A stretch of DNA of 36,395 nucleotides from Actinomycetes bacterium (GCA_021785255.1 JAJYGA010000111.1:1-36395), one strand, 5' to 3'; positions 1 through 9,404 are shown, counted from the first letter of the stretch. Made by a program: numbers and translations. The notes: generated from the letters alone by a model not told the origin.

Positions 1-846
1 CTCATCTACCAGTATCGATTCATCGATGCCAGACCAGTTGGTCACGCTAACGTGATGGAAGCGATGTTAGGTAACCCCAACCAATCGGCGAGGCCAGAAG
101 CCCTGTCTGTAAGGACGAGGAGGTTCACCGCCACCATCTATTTCCTCGGGCGCATCTTGTGACACTCGGTATTTCGGAAATACGCCAGGTAAAACGCCAT
201 AGCAAATATGAAATGTTTTGACTGCCCGAGAACATAAACATTAGTTCCTATGATCCCAAAAAATATTGGCCTGAGATGATCCAGAGGCTATCCCCGGAAC
301 GGCTAAAGCGACGAGGTGGATGGGATGTTCTCCCAATCGTATGGGGGCAGTTGTATTTGTTTCTAGTTTCTGGGTCAGGATTGGCAACGCCACCAAGCAA
401 GTCCATAGGGACGACATGGTTCGTTATCAACAAGACCACCGAGTTACTTCCGCGAGAGTCCAGGCTGACCCTACACGGAACCGGCAAGATTAAATTACAG
501 CATGTCAGACTATGTTTCTATGGCGAGAACCATGGTCTTGTGCCGCGATCGCTATACAAACCTGATTTGGAGTTCCCTTGTATTGACTCAATTGAGTAGA
601 GAGTGCTGCTTTGTCCGAAGAGTTTGGCATTGTATTGATCTCTTCTGAAACTGATGAGTGCAAAGTAGCTCGCATTTCTTTGGCAGACAGGGAAGAGTTG
701 TTCCATTTGTCACCTGATTTATGCACTGGTGTAATTGGAAGATTTGCGGGAATGTTTACGCACAATGATCGTACAGGATGCGGATTGAGATTTATTGTCC
801 CTAAATACCGATATAAGTGTTAAAAGCAAGAGATACGATAGGACAG
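1..846. other. Gene-poor left edge, no confident gene
   Basis: No gene can be supported here. Frame 1 stays open from base 1 to a TGA at about 171, so the far left could hold the 3' end of a gene starting outside the window, but I recognise no motif in it. An open frame at 276-599 on the plus strand reads like decayed coding sequence in places, yet has no clear ribosome binding site. A 70-codon frame at 611-823 runs towards the DUF6457 gene and is also unrecognised. The stretch resembles the other decayed intergenic regions in this window. Confidence 0.4.
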
Positions 847-1068
847 ATGGAATCTGTTGAGTTTTTAAAGATCGTGGCGCAAGAGTTCGGAGTAGACCAG
901 CCAACCGATCACGAAATGGACGCGGTGTTAAAGATTGCGTCTATATCTGCGCACTCAAGTGAGCGAAAGATGGCTCCTATTGTCTGTTGGCTTTCGGCTA
1001 AGGCTGGAGTTTCTCCCAAAGATGCCTTGGAGATTATGTCCAAGATCGCTGACGATAAGCAAGACTAA
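847..1068 (+). CDS. DUF6457-type small protein upstream of mobA
   Basis: The product is a 74-residue, mostly helical soluble protein. It resembles the small DUF6457 proteins that in Actinobacteria sit beside molybdopterin-guanylyltransferase genes. The family has no established biochemical role, so a function in molybdenum cofactor maturation is inferred from position only. Recognisable parts are the N-terminal FLKIVAQEFGV segment and the C-terminal half with SAKAGVSPKDALEIM. The frame is open upstream to 817, but I chose the ATG at 847 because the protein then begins with the conserved-looking part and a weak AGGA lies just before it. The gene ends 11 bases before the mobA start, so the two are very likely cotranscribed. 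Confidence 0.75.
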   Translation: MESVEFLKIVAQEFGVDQPTDHEMDAVLKIASISAHSSERKMAPIVCWLSAKAGVSPKDALEIMSKIADDKQD

Positions 1069-1079
1069 AGAGTAATTCG

Positions 1080-1664
1080 TTGGTCAATGGCGACTTTGGT
1101 GCGGTAATTCTAAGTGGTGGTCGTAGTGAACGAATGGGTCGGGATAAGGCTCTGCTCTTGACACCTTCTGGGAAGACGGTTATCGAAGTCGTCTCTGAAG
1201 CTGCCTCTTCAATAGCAAAGTGTGTTATTGAAGTCGGAGGATCGTACTCAGATTTTCCACGTATTCCTGACAAAAGAGAACACGAGGGACCCTTAATGGG
1301 AAGCCTTGCAGGTTTACGGGCAATATCTGCAATGGGAAATTTTGATGGCATCTTTTTGTTGGCCTGTGATCTTCCGATGATTGACCCAGAGAGTTTGAAC
1401 TCCCTAGTTTTTCTTTCTCGAGGTTGTACAGTTGTGCCGATCGTATCAGGACGAGCCCAATACAGTTGCAGCTTTGTCTCTGCGTTAGGTATTCGCAGTG
1501 TTCTAACGAAAAAAGAGTTTCCTGACTTTAAGTGGTCGGGACTTTTCGAGGCGACTCCTGATTTGATCTACTTAGATATCGATGCTGAACGTAACCTCTC
1601 GACTGCAGCGTTTCTTGATGTCGATACTCCGCTGGACTACTTGAATCTATACCGGAGGTCATGA
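1080..1664 (+). CDS. mobA: Molybdenum cofactor guanylyltransferase MobA-like
   Basis: MobA transfers GMP from GTP to molybdopterin, giving the guanine dinucleotide cofactor used by DMSO-reductase-family enzymes such as formate dehydrogenase. It acts in the cytoplasm. The 194-residue length is normal for the family. The nucleotide-binding signature is near the N terminus, ILSGGRSERMGRDKALL (about residues 9-25), matching the LAGGxSxRMGxDK pattern. A second family landmark, LLACDLPMI, lies near residue 98 and carries the metal-binding Asp. The start is TTG, preceded by a modest AAAGAG. It lies 11 bases after the DUF6457 gene. With fdhD 1.35 kb downstream it suggests an old molybdoenzyme locus, although no catalytic subunit is present. 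A MobA-like cytidylyltransferase of another cofactor pathway is less likely given the DUF6457 neighbour. Confidence 0.88.
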   Translation: MVNGDFGAVILSGGRSERMGRDKALLLTPSGKTVIEVVSEAASSIAKCVIEVGGSYSDFPRIPDKREHEGPLMGSLAGLRAISAMGNFDGIFLLACDLPMIDPESLNSLVFLSRGCTVVPIVSGRAQYSCSFVSALGIRSVLTKKEFPDFKWSGLFEATPDLIYLDIDAERNLSTAAFLDVDTPLDYLNLYRRS

Positions 1665-3012
1665 TGTCACTTAAGCCGATTGTGTCAAAAGACCTGGTTT
1701 CTTCCTGAGCAGCTCAATTTCAGAGTGGTAGTGTTCGACTCCATAACAGATTGTCCAAACTGAAGGAGAGATCTGCCGCGTTGTTTGGCTGGCAAAAGTG
1801 ATAGTCGAAGATGAATAAGTTTGGTTCGATAGTGCTGAAGGACTTGTCGATGCGCTGAGAAGGTGCGGTTGGATTTTCCGTACATGGGTTGTAGCGGCGT
1901 TTTATGTCCAAATAGAACTGGACGCCCCCTCTTCTTTGAGTGTTTTATAGGGATTCTGAAAGGATTGCACTGCGTGCAGTAGTCAACCAACTGTATAGTT
2001 GAAATGCCCAACTTTGTTTGTAGTAAGTTTTGGTTTTGATGGTAGGCGTTCGAGGAGTTGTCTGCTTATCTTTGAAGTTGTCGATGATAGGGCCAATCTC
2101 GAGTATGACCCTTGTCTAATATCTATTCAAGAACCGCAGGTCAGGTACTTTCATGTTGGCAACATATGCCACGGGATCAAGCAAGTGGATTGTATGCCCT
2201 TTACTTTGATTGAAGTAGCTGTCAGACTTGCAAGAGAGGAGAGCAAAATACGGTACATTGACAAAGCTTATTTTGGAGAGGATCGGTGAAGAAGCGAGTT
2301 CAGTTAGTAATCAAGGCACGAAAACCAACTGTATGTGCTCAGGAATATCTCTAGGAGCATGGAGGCTATCAGTGGCAGACCTTGTCGAACTCCGATGTGT
2401 TTGATTACGTATTTTCGACACGAAGCTAGCTGTGAAGGCGGAAGTCTAAGTGCAGAACGTCGATCCTTGCTTCAAGGACATAACCTTAGATTTTGTAGAT
2501 GGACTACATGACGAGGTCTGATGGTTGAGATTAGATGGGATTGTACGGGCTGGGCTGTGCCGTCTGACGAACGTAAAAGAAAGGAACGGAAGTGGCGAAA
2601 GTGTTGGAATGTAAGGTTTATGCAACTGCTATCGAACCTGATAGCAGTTCTCAGGCTCAATCTGCATTGGATAAACCTCTCGAGAAAAAAACCTTGAAGA
2701 GCGCGAAGAGCGTGTTAGAGTGCGCTTGTGAACCTAGTATTCGCCACCTTGAAAGACCTGACACTGAAACAGGACAAGGGATTATGACCAGCTTTACTCT
2801 CCCATTGACCTTCCTTGTGAAAGCCTGTACTTCAAAGTTGGACAGGAAGCATTGTATTTGTCCGCATAATACAGGAGTAACTAGCTATTTACCCGTATCG
2901 TCATGTTCTTTGGAAGGTTGGCGTCCTGACTTTTCAATGGTCATAGAGGACCCCTTTGGTTCTGTAGATGCTCTCCAGGAACTCTGGCGTGCAGATCGCA
3001 AGGAACCGTCTC
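1665..3012. other. 1.35 kb stretch without a recognisable gene
   Basis: Between mobA and fdhD no frame gives a recognisable protein. Open frames exist on the plus strand at 1999-2289 and 2592-3020; the latter overlaps the fdhD start by eight bases. Neither shows family motifs, a good ribosome binding site or convincing codon use. The spacing and position suit a deleted or heavily decayed molybdoenzyme-related gene, but no motif survives to prove it. The only clear structure is a perfect hairpin at 2624-2649, listed separately. Confidence 0.4.
2624..2649. other. Perfect 10-bp hairpin between mobA and fdhD
   Basis: The arms AACTGCTATC (2624-2633) and GATAGCAGTT (2640-2649) are exact reverse complements around a six-base loop. 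No T-tract follows on either strand, so a classical intrinsic terminator is not supported. It could be an RNA structure in an fdhD leader, a protein-binding site, or a remnant. Confidence 0.5.
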
Positions 3013-3843
3013 ATGTTTAACCGAAGGTCCGGACCCACGTCCAAGAGGCTGGTAACTATCTACGCAACCGGCCTGTCTCAGCGTTTTGATGAAGTCGTGG
3101 GTGAGGAACCTTTAGAGATACACATCTCTCAAGGTGGCTACGTCTCGCCATTTAGCGTGACGATGCGAACTCCTGGTAACGACTTTGAACTAACGACAGG
3201 CCTTCTGTACTCAGAAGGATTTATAAATAACCGCAAGGATATAGCAGAGTTAAGATATAGCTGCAACGGACCTGAAGGACAAGACTACAACGTGATGATT
3301 GCTCATCTTCGCGAAGTGCGAAGAGAGTTGGAGAACTCAAAAAGAGCAACCTTCATGAGTAGTGCATGCGGGGTATGTGGTAAGAGTAGCCTAAGCGACC
3401 TGCTGAACCTAGGTGACAAGATCGAAGCAGATTACTGCGTAGATCCTTTGTTCCTTCTTTCTTTGGTTGATGTTATGAGAAGTGAACAAAGATACTTTAA
3501 CGCTACTGGCGGAGTGCATGCCGCAGGAGTGTTTGATTTAACAGGTAGAAAATTAGTGGTTAGAGAAGATGTTGGAAGACATAACGCGGTGGACAAGGCA
3601 GTTGGATATCTTCTACTCAATGACGTTTTGTCCAAGGCATCTGTGATGGTGGTTTCTGGTAGAGCGGGTTTTGAGATCTTGCAAAAGGCATTAGTTGCTC
3701 AAATAGCAGTGGTGGCGTCTGTCTCAGCACCAACGTCGTTGGCTATCGATCTAGCAACCGAGATGGGCATAACTCTCGTAGGATTCTTGCGGGACGGTTC
3801 GTTTAATATATATTCACACCCAAGTCGTATTTCTACCAAATGA
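3013..3843 (+). CDS. fdhD: Formate dehydrogenase accessory sulfurtransferase FdhD
   Basis: FdhD carries sulfur from a cysteine desulfurase to the bis-MGD cofactor, which activates formate dehydrogenases. The 276-residue product shows the family hallmarks: an N-terminal EEPLEIHISQGG block, the TPGNDFELTTGLLYSEGFI region, the catalytic cysteine loop SSACGVCG (CxxC, about residues 115-122), then TGGVHAAGVF and EDVGRHNAVDKAVG. I chose the ATG at 3013 because AAGGAA lies eight bases upstream; the frame itself is open from 2968. It belongs functionally with mobA, but no formate dehydrogenase structural gene lies in the window, so its client must be elsewhere or lost. The gene appears complete. Confidence 0.95.
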   Translation: MFNRRSGPTSKRLVTIYATGLSQRFDEVVGEEPLEIHISQGGYVSPFSVTMRTPGNDFELTTGLLYSEGFINNRKDIAELRYSCNGPEGQDYNVMIAHLREVRRELENSKRATFMSSACGVCGKSSLSDLLNLGDKIEADYCVDPLFLLSLVDVMRSEQRYFNATGGVHAAGVFDLTGRKLVVREDVGRHNAVDKAVGYLLLNDVLSKASVMVVSGRAGFEILQKALVAQIAVVASVSAPTSLAIDLATEMGITLVGFLRDGSFNIYSHPSRISTK

Positions 3844-4213
3844 TGATGAGCACCTTGGAAACGTTGCATGGAAGGAACTTGGAGCTGAGGGCTATTTGAC
3901 GGATAAGTGATCTATTTATCGAGAGGTGATCCACTAGGCGACGAGATAGTTAGTTGTTGTTGTAACGGCTACACGCCGCATGTCCCCAAAGCAATTCGAA
4001 CTCTCGATGCAAGCACGAATGCTGCAACGAGAGAATTGGAAATAGTATCTAATGTGACGTCAGAAATGCGCAAATCCAGCACGCTTATGGGCTTTAACCT
4101 TCGCGAACTGGATCTGACTCTAACTCTTGTCTCCAGAGAACTTCAACGTCGATCGTTTAGACCGTAAATTGACTTATCTGCCAGAAACAAATACTTACTA
4201 TTACTGAGAGGTA
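3844..4213. other. Intergenic stretch, no confident gene
   Basis: About 370 bases separate fdhD from the convergent cold-shock gene. A plus-strand frame at 3907-4167 is open but has no recognisable motif and no clear ribosome binding site. I see no hairpin terminator after fdhD. Confidence 0.35.
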
Positions 4214-4414
4214 TCAGATTACCCGTACGTTCTTCGCTTCATCGCCTTTGTTACCAGGTGCGATGTCAAACTCGACCTCTTGACCTACCTCAAGAGTTTT
4301 GTATCCCGTTCCAACGATGTTGGTGTGGTGTACAAAGACATCGGCTTCACCATCTCTGCTGATGAACCCGTATCCTTTGTCGGAGTTGAAGAACTTAACT
4401 GCTCCCTTTGCCAC
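4214..4414 (-). CDS. Cold-shock domain protein (CspA family)
   Basis: This is a 66-residue single cold-shock-domain protein, the normal length for bacterial Csp RNA chaperones that bind single-stranded RNA or DNA and melt secondary structure. Both nucleic-acid-binding motifs are present: RNP1 in KGYGFISRD (about residues 13-21) and RNP2 in DVFVHHTNI (about 25-33). The C terminus, GDEAKNVRVI, is typical. The start is GTG with an AGAGAAGAGAT-like purine tract upstream. The gene is monocistronic and reads towards fdhD. A hairpin lies in its leader, listed separately, which fits the family habit of RNA-structure-based control, though thermosensing is only inferred. Confidence 0.95.
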   Translation of the reverse strand: MAKGAVKFFNSDKGYGFISRDGEADVFVHHTNIVGTGYKTLEVGQEVEFDIAPGNKGDEAKNVRVI

Positions 4415-4439
4415 TTTTTATATCTCTTCTCTTTCAATT

Positions 4440-4491
4440 CGTAGTTCTACTTTTTGAACTACGCTTATTACAATACTCGATTAATTGTAAA
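4440..4491 (-). promoter_or_regulatory. Putative csp promoter and leader hairpin
   Basis: On the minus strand TTTACA (4486-4491) and TAATAA (4465-4470) could form -35 and -10 boxes with a slightly short 15-base spacer. Just downstream, an 8-bp perfect stem (4440-4447 with 4456-4463) encloses an 8-base A-rich loop, about 25 bases before the GTG start. Cold-shock genes often carry structured leaders; the regulatory role here is inference. Confidence 0.4.
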
Positions 4492-4584
4492 GAGCGGCAC
4501 TAAAATACTGTGTCTCCGCGTTGGCACTGAACGATCATGTTAAGCAGCGCCTGGCGTTTAGCGCTAGTGTGGATAGTTGAAGCG

Positions 4585-4866
4585 TTAGAGCGGATGATCA
4601 GTTCGCCCAATCAATTCTGTCATTCGCTCCTCGAACTCTTCTTTGGAGATCTGTCCCTCTGCGAAGCGTCTTTTCAGAGTATCTTCAGGAGTTTCGTCAG
4701 TGGGAAGTGCAGATCCGCCAACGTACTTGCTAGCTGAAAACCTTCGATAGAGAAGTATGCCAAGCAATGTTGTTGTGCCGATTAATAGTAGGATCAACAT
4801 TATCGGTAGCATCAAATAGGGTCCCATATTGAACTGATGAAATCTCGCAAACTGATCAAACGGCAT
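4585..4866 (-). CDS. Small membrane protein with C-terminal SHOCT domain
   Basis: The product is 93 residues. A single hydrophobic segment (about residues 15-38, rich in Leu, Ile and Met) is followed by a linker and a C-terminal SHOCT domain, recognisable by the pattern L-x-x-R-[FY]-A-x-G-x-I-[ST]-x-E-E-[FY]-E-x-[RK] in LKRRFAEGQISKEEFEERM. SHOCT modules are short helical oligomerisation segments common at the ends of actinobacterial membrane proteins of unknown role. The start is well supported by AAGGAGG seven bases upstream of the ATG. It appears to be transcribed alone; the neighbouring minus-strand gene upstream is a relic. No specific function can be assigned. Confidence 0.88.
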   Translation of the reverse strand: MPFDQFARFHQFNMGPYLMLPIMLILLLIGTTTLLGILLYRRFSASKYVGGSALPTDETPEDTLKRRFAEGQISKEEFEERMTELIGRTDHPL

Positions 4867-4947
4867 ACAATGGCCTCCTTCAGTCCTCTTCTTGTTCTTT
4901 ACAACGCCATTCTGAGAGTAACCCTTGAGCAGACTGATAATATGACG

Positions 4948-5400
4948 CTAAAGACGATATATCGATGAAAGTGGCGGATTATTAGCTTGGGAACTCGTTC
5001 TATATCCTTCATCTGGAGATACAACGTCAAACTTACCATACAGGCCGTGCGTCTCACTTGTACGAAGTAGCTAACGACGGTTGGCCTCGTTAATCATGAC
5101 TTTTAGCATGGACGAAACTACACCTTGCCCTTTGTAGGGTTCGTGTACAAAGACGTTGGCCAGATACGCGGCGAAGGCATAATATAAGGTGGCTTAAGAG
5201 AATCTGCAAAGTACGTTCAGGAGTTGCTCGATTACAAGGAGCTACGATTTTCCATGCGGTTTCAATCTGCCTCTCTATGCCTTGAATTGTTTGGGACGTA
5301 CTCAATGTGCCCGAGTTGATAGAAAGTCTCAAATGGTATCAACATGTATTCGTTCCGTGTTGTCATCTATCTCGAACTGAGAAAATTTGGTCGTAGCCAA
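4948..5400 (-). pseudogene. Decayed GNAT-family N-acetyltransferase
   Basis: Read on the minus strand, pieces of a small GNAT acetyltransferase appear in order. An N-terminal FEIDDNTERIHVDTI is followed by a TGA and DFLSTRAH, then a second TGA. IERQIETAWKIVA lies in another frame, then YLANVFVHEPYKGQGVVSSML with the acetyl-CoA-binding loop (R/Q-x-x-G-x-G-like) in a third. The C-terminal RTSETHGLYGKF follows an in-frame TAG. Two of the three stops fall where family members have tryptophan (the YW pair and the RRW before the LYxxFGF end), so TGG-to-stop changes are likely. At least two frameshifts separate the blocks. The gene cannot be functional. Limits are approximate: the TTG at 5400 as old start and the final stop at 4948. 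Confidence 0.8.
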
Positions 5401-5491
5401 CCACGCGTATCTCCAATCGTCTGCTTTGCGAAGTAGATGTCAACTATAGAGTCCAGTAATCTTTGCAGCTAGCGTCTTGTATCATTTTCTA

Positions 5492-6472
<981 letters not shown>

Positions 6473-6693
6473 GAGACCTCCTTACTATTAGTTGCACTTT
6501 CCAATCAGTCTACCTGTCGCCCCTGTCTTGACTGAAGAACAGACGTATACAAAGAACGACTCGATTCGATCGTTTTGTGGCTGCAAGATATTTTCGTGTT
6601 TTTAATTTGTGCTGCGATGAAAAGAGGAAGATCCAATGTAACTGCTAAATCATATGATCATATTGTCTGGGATACGAATAATGAGGAGAGTCG

Positions 6694-7002
6694 ATGAAGC
6701 GTGATCAAGGTGGCTCAAACCTAAGCAGAAAAGCACTTATTATAGGAGTCTCGCTGCTAGGTTTAGGACTTCTACTGCTTTATGCGCCTTTTATTCATGC
6801 TCTAGGAACGACCTTCAGTGTTGTAAGTGCTCAAGCCGAATGCAACAAACCTTTGGGTAGAGTCGTGCAACTGTTCTCTACATCTTTGAACAGCGATTGC
6901 AAAATGGTAGCTACCGGATATATGGTTGGAGTGATACTGGTGATTAGTGGTACTTTAGCGTCAGTACTTGGTTTTATCGGTAGCTTGATTAAGCGTCGTT
7001 AA
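6694..7002 (+). CDS. Small two-helix membrane protein
   Basis: A 102-residue protein with two hydrophobic segments (about residues 13-36 and 74-97) joined by a loop carrying two cysteines (in AECNKP and SDCKM) that could form a disulfide outside the membrane. It ends with KRR, consistent with a cytoplasmic C terminus. I recognise no family. The ATG is supported by GAGGAG five bases upstream. It is divergent from the aldo/keto reductase, and the 220-base gap between them probably holds promoters for both. The coding call rests on the good start and the coherent membrane topology. Confidence 0.7.
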   Translation: MKRDQGGSNLSRKALIIGVSLLGLGLLLLYAPFIHALGTTFSVVSAQAECNKPLGRVVQLFSTSLNSDCKMVATGYMVGVILVISGTLASVLGFIGSLIKRR

Positions 7003-7394
7003 TGTGTGACTACCAACACCGGTGTCCCGTCTCTAGTGTGATTAAGATAACAAATATCGTACCAAGGCGAAGATCTGATATTGTTCAAGTATTAATGGCG
7101 AGGCAGTGCGATAGATCTGCTTAAGTTGGCAGATGCTCTGTTTGTGGTGATATTGGGTAAGTGCCTGCACTCAAAAAGCTGTATCTAAGAGACAGCCTCT
7201 CCGTCGCGATTTGGCTCCATGGTGTATTTAAGAGACTGCGTTTATGGGTATCTGTGGAAAAAAGCAGCTTTTCTCGCTGAAGAAGGGTAAGAGTCCCCTA
7301 GTAAATATTTGTGTTACATCATAAAGTTGTCGTTAACAGTTCAAGGAGTACTTGATAAAGTTCGATAAATTAAGAATGATGTAGGAGGTAGGCA
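7003..7394. other. Intergenic stretch before the sulfur operon
   Basis: No gene is seen in these 392 bases. Two loosely similar segments (GTATCTAAGAGACAG near 7181 and GTATTTAAGAGACTG near 7217) are short and imperfect. The promoter of the DsrE-TusA-SQR operon presumably lies near the 3' end, but I cannot pick boxes with confidence. Confidence 0.4.
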
Positions 7395-7808
7395 ATGAGT
7401 TCAAAGATGTCATTCGTAGCGTTTTCTGGAACCGCGGACAAACTGCAAGCATTAGCAACGATGGTTTCTGGCGCAGCCGCAATGGAGGTTGAAACTCATG
7501 TGTTTCTGACCTTTTGGGGAATTATGGCTCTGCGAAAAGACGCTGTCGACAAGCCATTACCTCTGCCCACTGAATATGGTGAACAAGGGAAACAGATTCT
7601 GGAGATTATGGAGCAAAGAGGTGTAACTCCATTTGCCGAACTCCTCAGACTTGCTACTTCGGTTGGCGATGTACATATTCATGCTTGTGCGATGACCGTG
7701 GATTTGTTCAATATGGGAAAAGACGACTTAGATGATATGGTTGAAGACATCATCGGTGTCGGTACTTTTATACAACTCGCTGAGGGCGGAAGCGTGGTCT
7801 TTATTTGA
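7395..7808 (+). CDS. DsrE/DsrF-like sulfur-carrier family protein
   Basis: A 137-residue protein of the DsrE/DsrF/DrsH-like (DsrE2-type) family, which accepts and relays sulfane sulfur on a conserved cysteine. The N-terminal beta-strand FVAFSGTADKLQAL, the FLTFWGIMAL segment near residue 40 and the cysteine in VHIHACAMTVDLFNM (about residue 99) fit the family. The protein is soluble apart from a hydrophobic patch. A strong AGGAGG lies seven bases before the ATG, marking it as the first gene of the operon. The TusA-like partner and an SQR-like flavoprotein follow. Family knowledge suggests it passes sulfur to or from TusA; the direction of flow here is inference. Confidence 0.88.
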   Translation: MSSKMSFVAFSGTADKLQALATMVSGAAAMEVETHVFLTFWGIMALRKDAVDKPLPLPTEYGEQGKQILEIMEQRGVTPFAELLRLATSVGDVHIHACAMTVDLFNMGKDDLDDMVEDIIGVGTFIQLAEGGSVVFI

Positions 7809-7935
7809 AAATGATTTTGTCTTTGTAGAAAGAATGTGGTGTCAAGGCGAAGTTGACTCGTTGCAGGTCAACAAATTTATTATGACGAACCTTCATATTT
7901 ACAAAGCTAATGAGTGACAAAATGAAAGGATGAAG

Positions 7936-8193
7936 ATGGCGGAGAATTCAGATCTAGATGCTGTTGAAACGGTCCAAGAGATAGATGCTCGAGGATCGTT
8001 TTGTCCAGGTCCATTGATGGAAATGATTAGGGCCGTTCGAGATTCGCAAGTTGGTGATGCCGTAGCAGTATGGTCAAAGGATCCTGGATCGCGTACTGAC
8101 ATACCGGCGTGGATCCAAAAGGCAAAACATGAGTTAATAGGTGTACAAGATAAAGATGGATACACCCGATTTGTAGTCAGAAAGATGCATTGA
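7936..8193 (+). CDS. TusA-family sulfurtransferase
   Basis: A small TusA/SirA-like protein, 85 residues from the preferred start. It carries the defining CPxP motif in DARGSFCPGPLMEM, whose cysteine (about residue 24) holds the persulfide. The C-terminal half, DAVAVWSKDPGSRTDIPAWIQKA, has the conserved Asp-rich turn seen in TusA proteins. The ATG at 7936 is preferred over the one at 7930 because AAAGGA then sits five bases upstream. It lies 127 bases after the DsrE-like gene, and its stop overlaps or nearly touches the flavoprotein start, so cotranscription is very likely. It probably hands sulfur between the DsrE-like protein and downstream acceptors. Confidence 0.92.
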   Translation: MAENSDLDAVETVQEIDARGSFCPGPLMEMIRAVRDSQVGDAVAVWSKDPGSRTDIPAWIQKAKHELIGVQDKDGYTRFVVRKMH

Positions 8194-8195
8194 AT

Positions 8196-9383
8196 ATGCC
8201 GGAAGAGATTGTTATTTTGGGGGGAGGAGTTGGGGGGACACTTACAGCGAATCTATTAGATAAACGTCTTCCTAAAGGGAGTGCTCGGATCAAAATTGTT
8301 GACCCAATGGGGATTCATGTCTATCAGCCTGGATTTCTTTATGTGGCCTTAGGTCTGGCAAACAGCGGATGGTTGTCTCGAAGCCTGCGATCACTACTTC
8401 GTCCAGGTATTGAGGTCGTCATCGACAGTGCTGTGAAAATTGACGCAAAGTCCAAGAAGATTTTACTCGAACGAGATGGTGAACTCTCTTATGATAGATT
8501 GGTCATTGCCACTGGTTCTTATTCGGACGAACAAAAGGTGCCGGGACTTCATGAGGGGTCCTACAACTTTTATTCCATGGCGGAAGCCGAACGACTTCGT
8601 GAAGCCTTGAACAACTTTACTGGAGGAACCATACTGATTGGTATCGCCGGCATGCCTTACAAGTGTCCACCAGCACCAGTTGAATTTGCATTTCTTCTTG
8701 ACGAAATGTTGAGGAAGAGAAAAATTAGAGATAAAACTCGTATACGTTTTCTTTCTCCGTTGAACCGGGCGTTCACTATAGAGTCAGCGTCAAAAATGGT
8801 ACAACCGCTTTTTGAAGAACGAGGCATAGAACTTGAAACGTTTGTGAACGTTGATACAGTTGATCCCGAAAAGCATGAACTTACTTCTATTGAAGGTGAG
8901 ACATATAGTTATGATCTGGCAGTTCTTGTTCCTCCACACAGAGCAGCAGCTTTTCTCGTTGACTCTGGTCTGGTCGACAAGTCGGGTTGGCTAGCAGTTG
9001 ATCCCAATACTCTTGAAGTAGTTGGTCAAGAGGGTATGTATGGGATTGGCGACACCACTAACTTGCCTATATCAAAAAGCGGATCTACAGCTCACTTTGA
9101 GTCTCCGGTGGTGGTGGAGCAGATTCGTAGATCAATCGTGGGTTCCAATACCAACCTACTGTCGTCCATTGGACGTATAAAGAGAAGGTCGGTGTCACCT
9201 TCCAAGCTTCGGTATAAGGGCAAGGTGACGTGTTTTTTGGAAACCGGACATCGAAAAGCAACGATCCTTATATTCAATTATGACAAACCACCGAATCCTC
9301 CAAAACCGTCGGTGGTCTGGCACTTGGCAAAGTGGTTCTTCAACAGAATATATTGGATTACCGTACCAAGAGGTCGTGTTTGA
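8196..9383 (+). CDS. Sulfide:quinone oxidoreductase-like flavoprotein
   Basis: A 395-residue FAD-dependent pyridine nucleotide-disulfide oxidoreductase of the SQR/flavocytochrome c-sulfide dehydrogenase type. The FAD-binding motif ILGGGVGGTLTA opens the protein, the ATG-loop is LVIATGSYS (about residue 105), and the second FAD contact is YGIGDTTNLPIS near 285. A conserved cysteine sits in YKCPPAPVEFA (about residue 154). I see no equivalents of the other two SQR redox cysteines, so it may be an SQR-like variant with altered chemistry. The C-terminal amphipathic segment HLAKWFFNRIYWITVPRG is typical for membrane attachment. An overlapping TTG at 8190 is an alternative start. Last gene of the DsrE-TusA-SQR operon. 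Confidence 0.9.
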   Translation: MPEEIVILGGGVGGTLTANLLDKRLPKGSARIKIVDPMGIHVYQPGFLYVALGLANSGWLSRSLRSLLRPGIEVVIDSAVKIDAKSKKILLERDGELSYDRLVIATGSYSDEQKVPGLHEGSYNFYSMAEAERLREALNNFTGGTILIGIAGMPYKCPPAPVEFAFLLDEMLRKRKIRDKTRIRFLSPLNRAFTIESASKMVQPLFEERGIELETFVNVDTVDPEKHELTSIEGETYSYDLAVLVPPHRAAAFLVDSGLVDKSGWLAVDPNTLEVVGQEGMYGIGDTTNLPISKSGSTAHFESPVVVEQIRRSIVGSNTNLLSSIGRIKRRSVSPSKLRYKGKVTCFLETGHRKATILIFNYDKPPNPPKPSVVWHLAKWFFNRIYWITVPRGRV

Positions 9384-9384
9384 G

Positions 9385-9404
9385 TTCAAACTCAAGAGTT
9401 TGAA
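9385..9404 (+). terminator. 9-bp inverted repeat just after the SQR-like gene
   Basis: TTCAAACTC and GAGTTTGAA are perfect reverse complements separated by two bases, starting one base after the stop codon. The stem is A+T-rich and no U-tract follows, so it is at best a weak terminator or an mRNA 3'-end stabilising hairpin for the sulfur operon. Confidence 0.4.

Noticed and set aside
611-823. 70-codon gene before DUF6457
   Set aside because: Open frame without motif or ribosome binding site in an apparently decayed region.
2592-3020. 142-codon gene overlapping the fdhD start
   Set aside because: No family motif, an implausible composition with scattered cysteines, and the fdhD start has its own ribosome binding site; the overlap is not enough evidence.
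4948-5400. TGA read as tryptophan
   Set aside because: Although two stops in the GNAT relic replace tryptophans, one is TAG, frameshifts are also present, and all intact genes use TGG for Trp with TGA as a normal stop.
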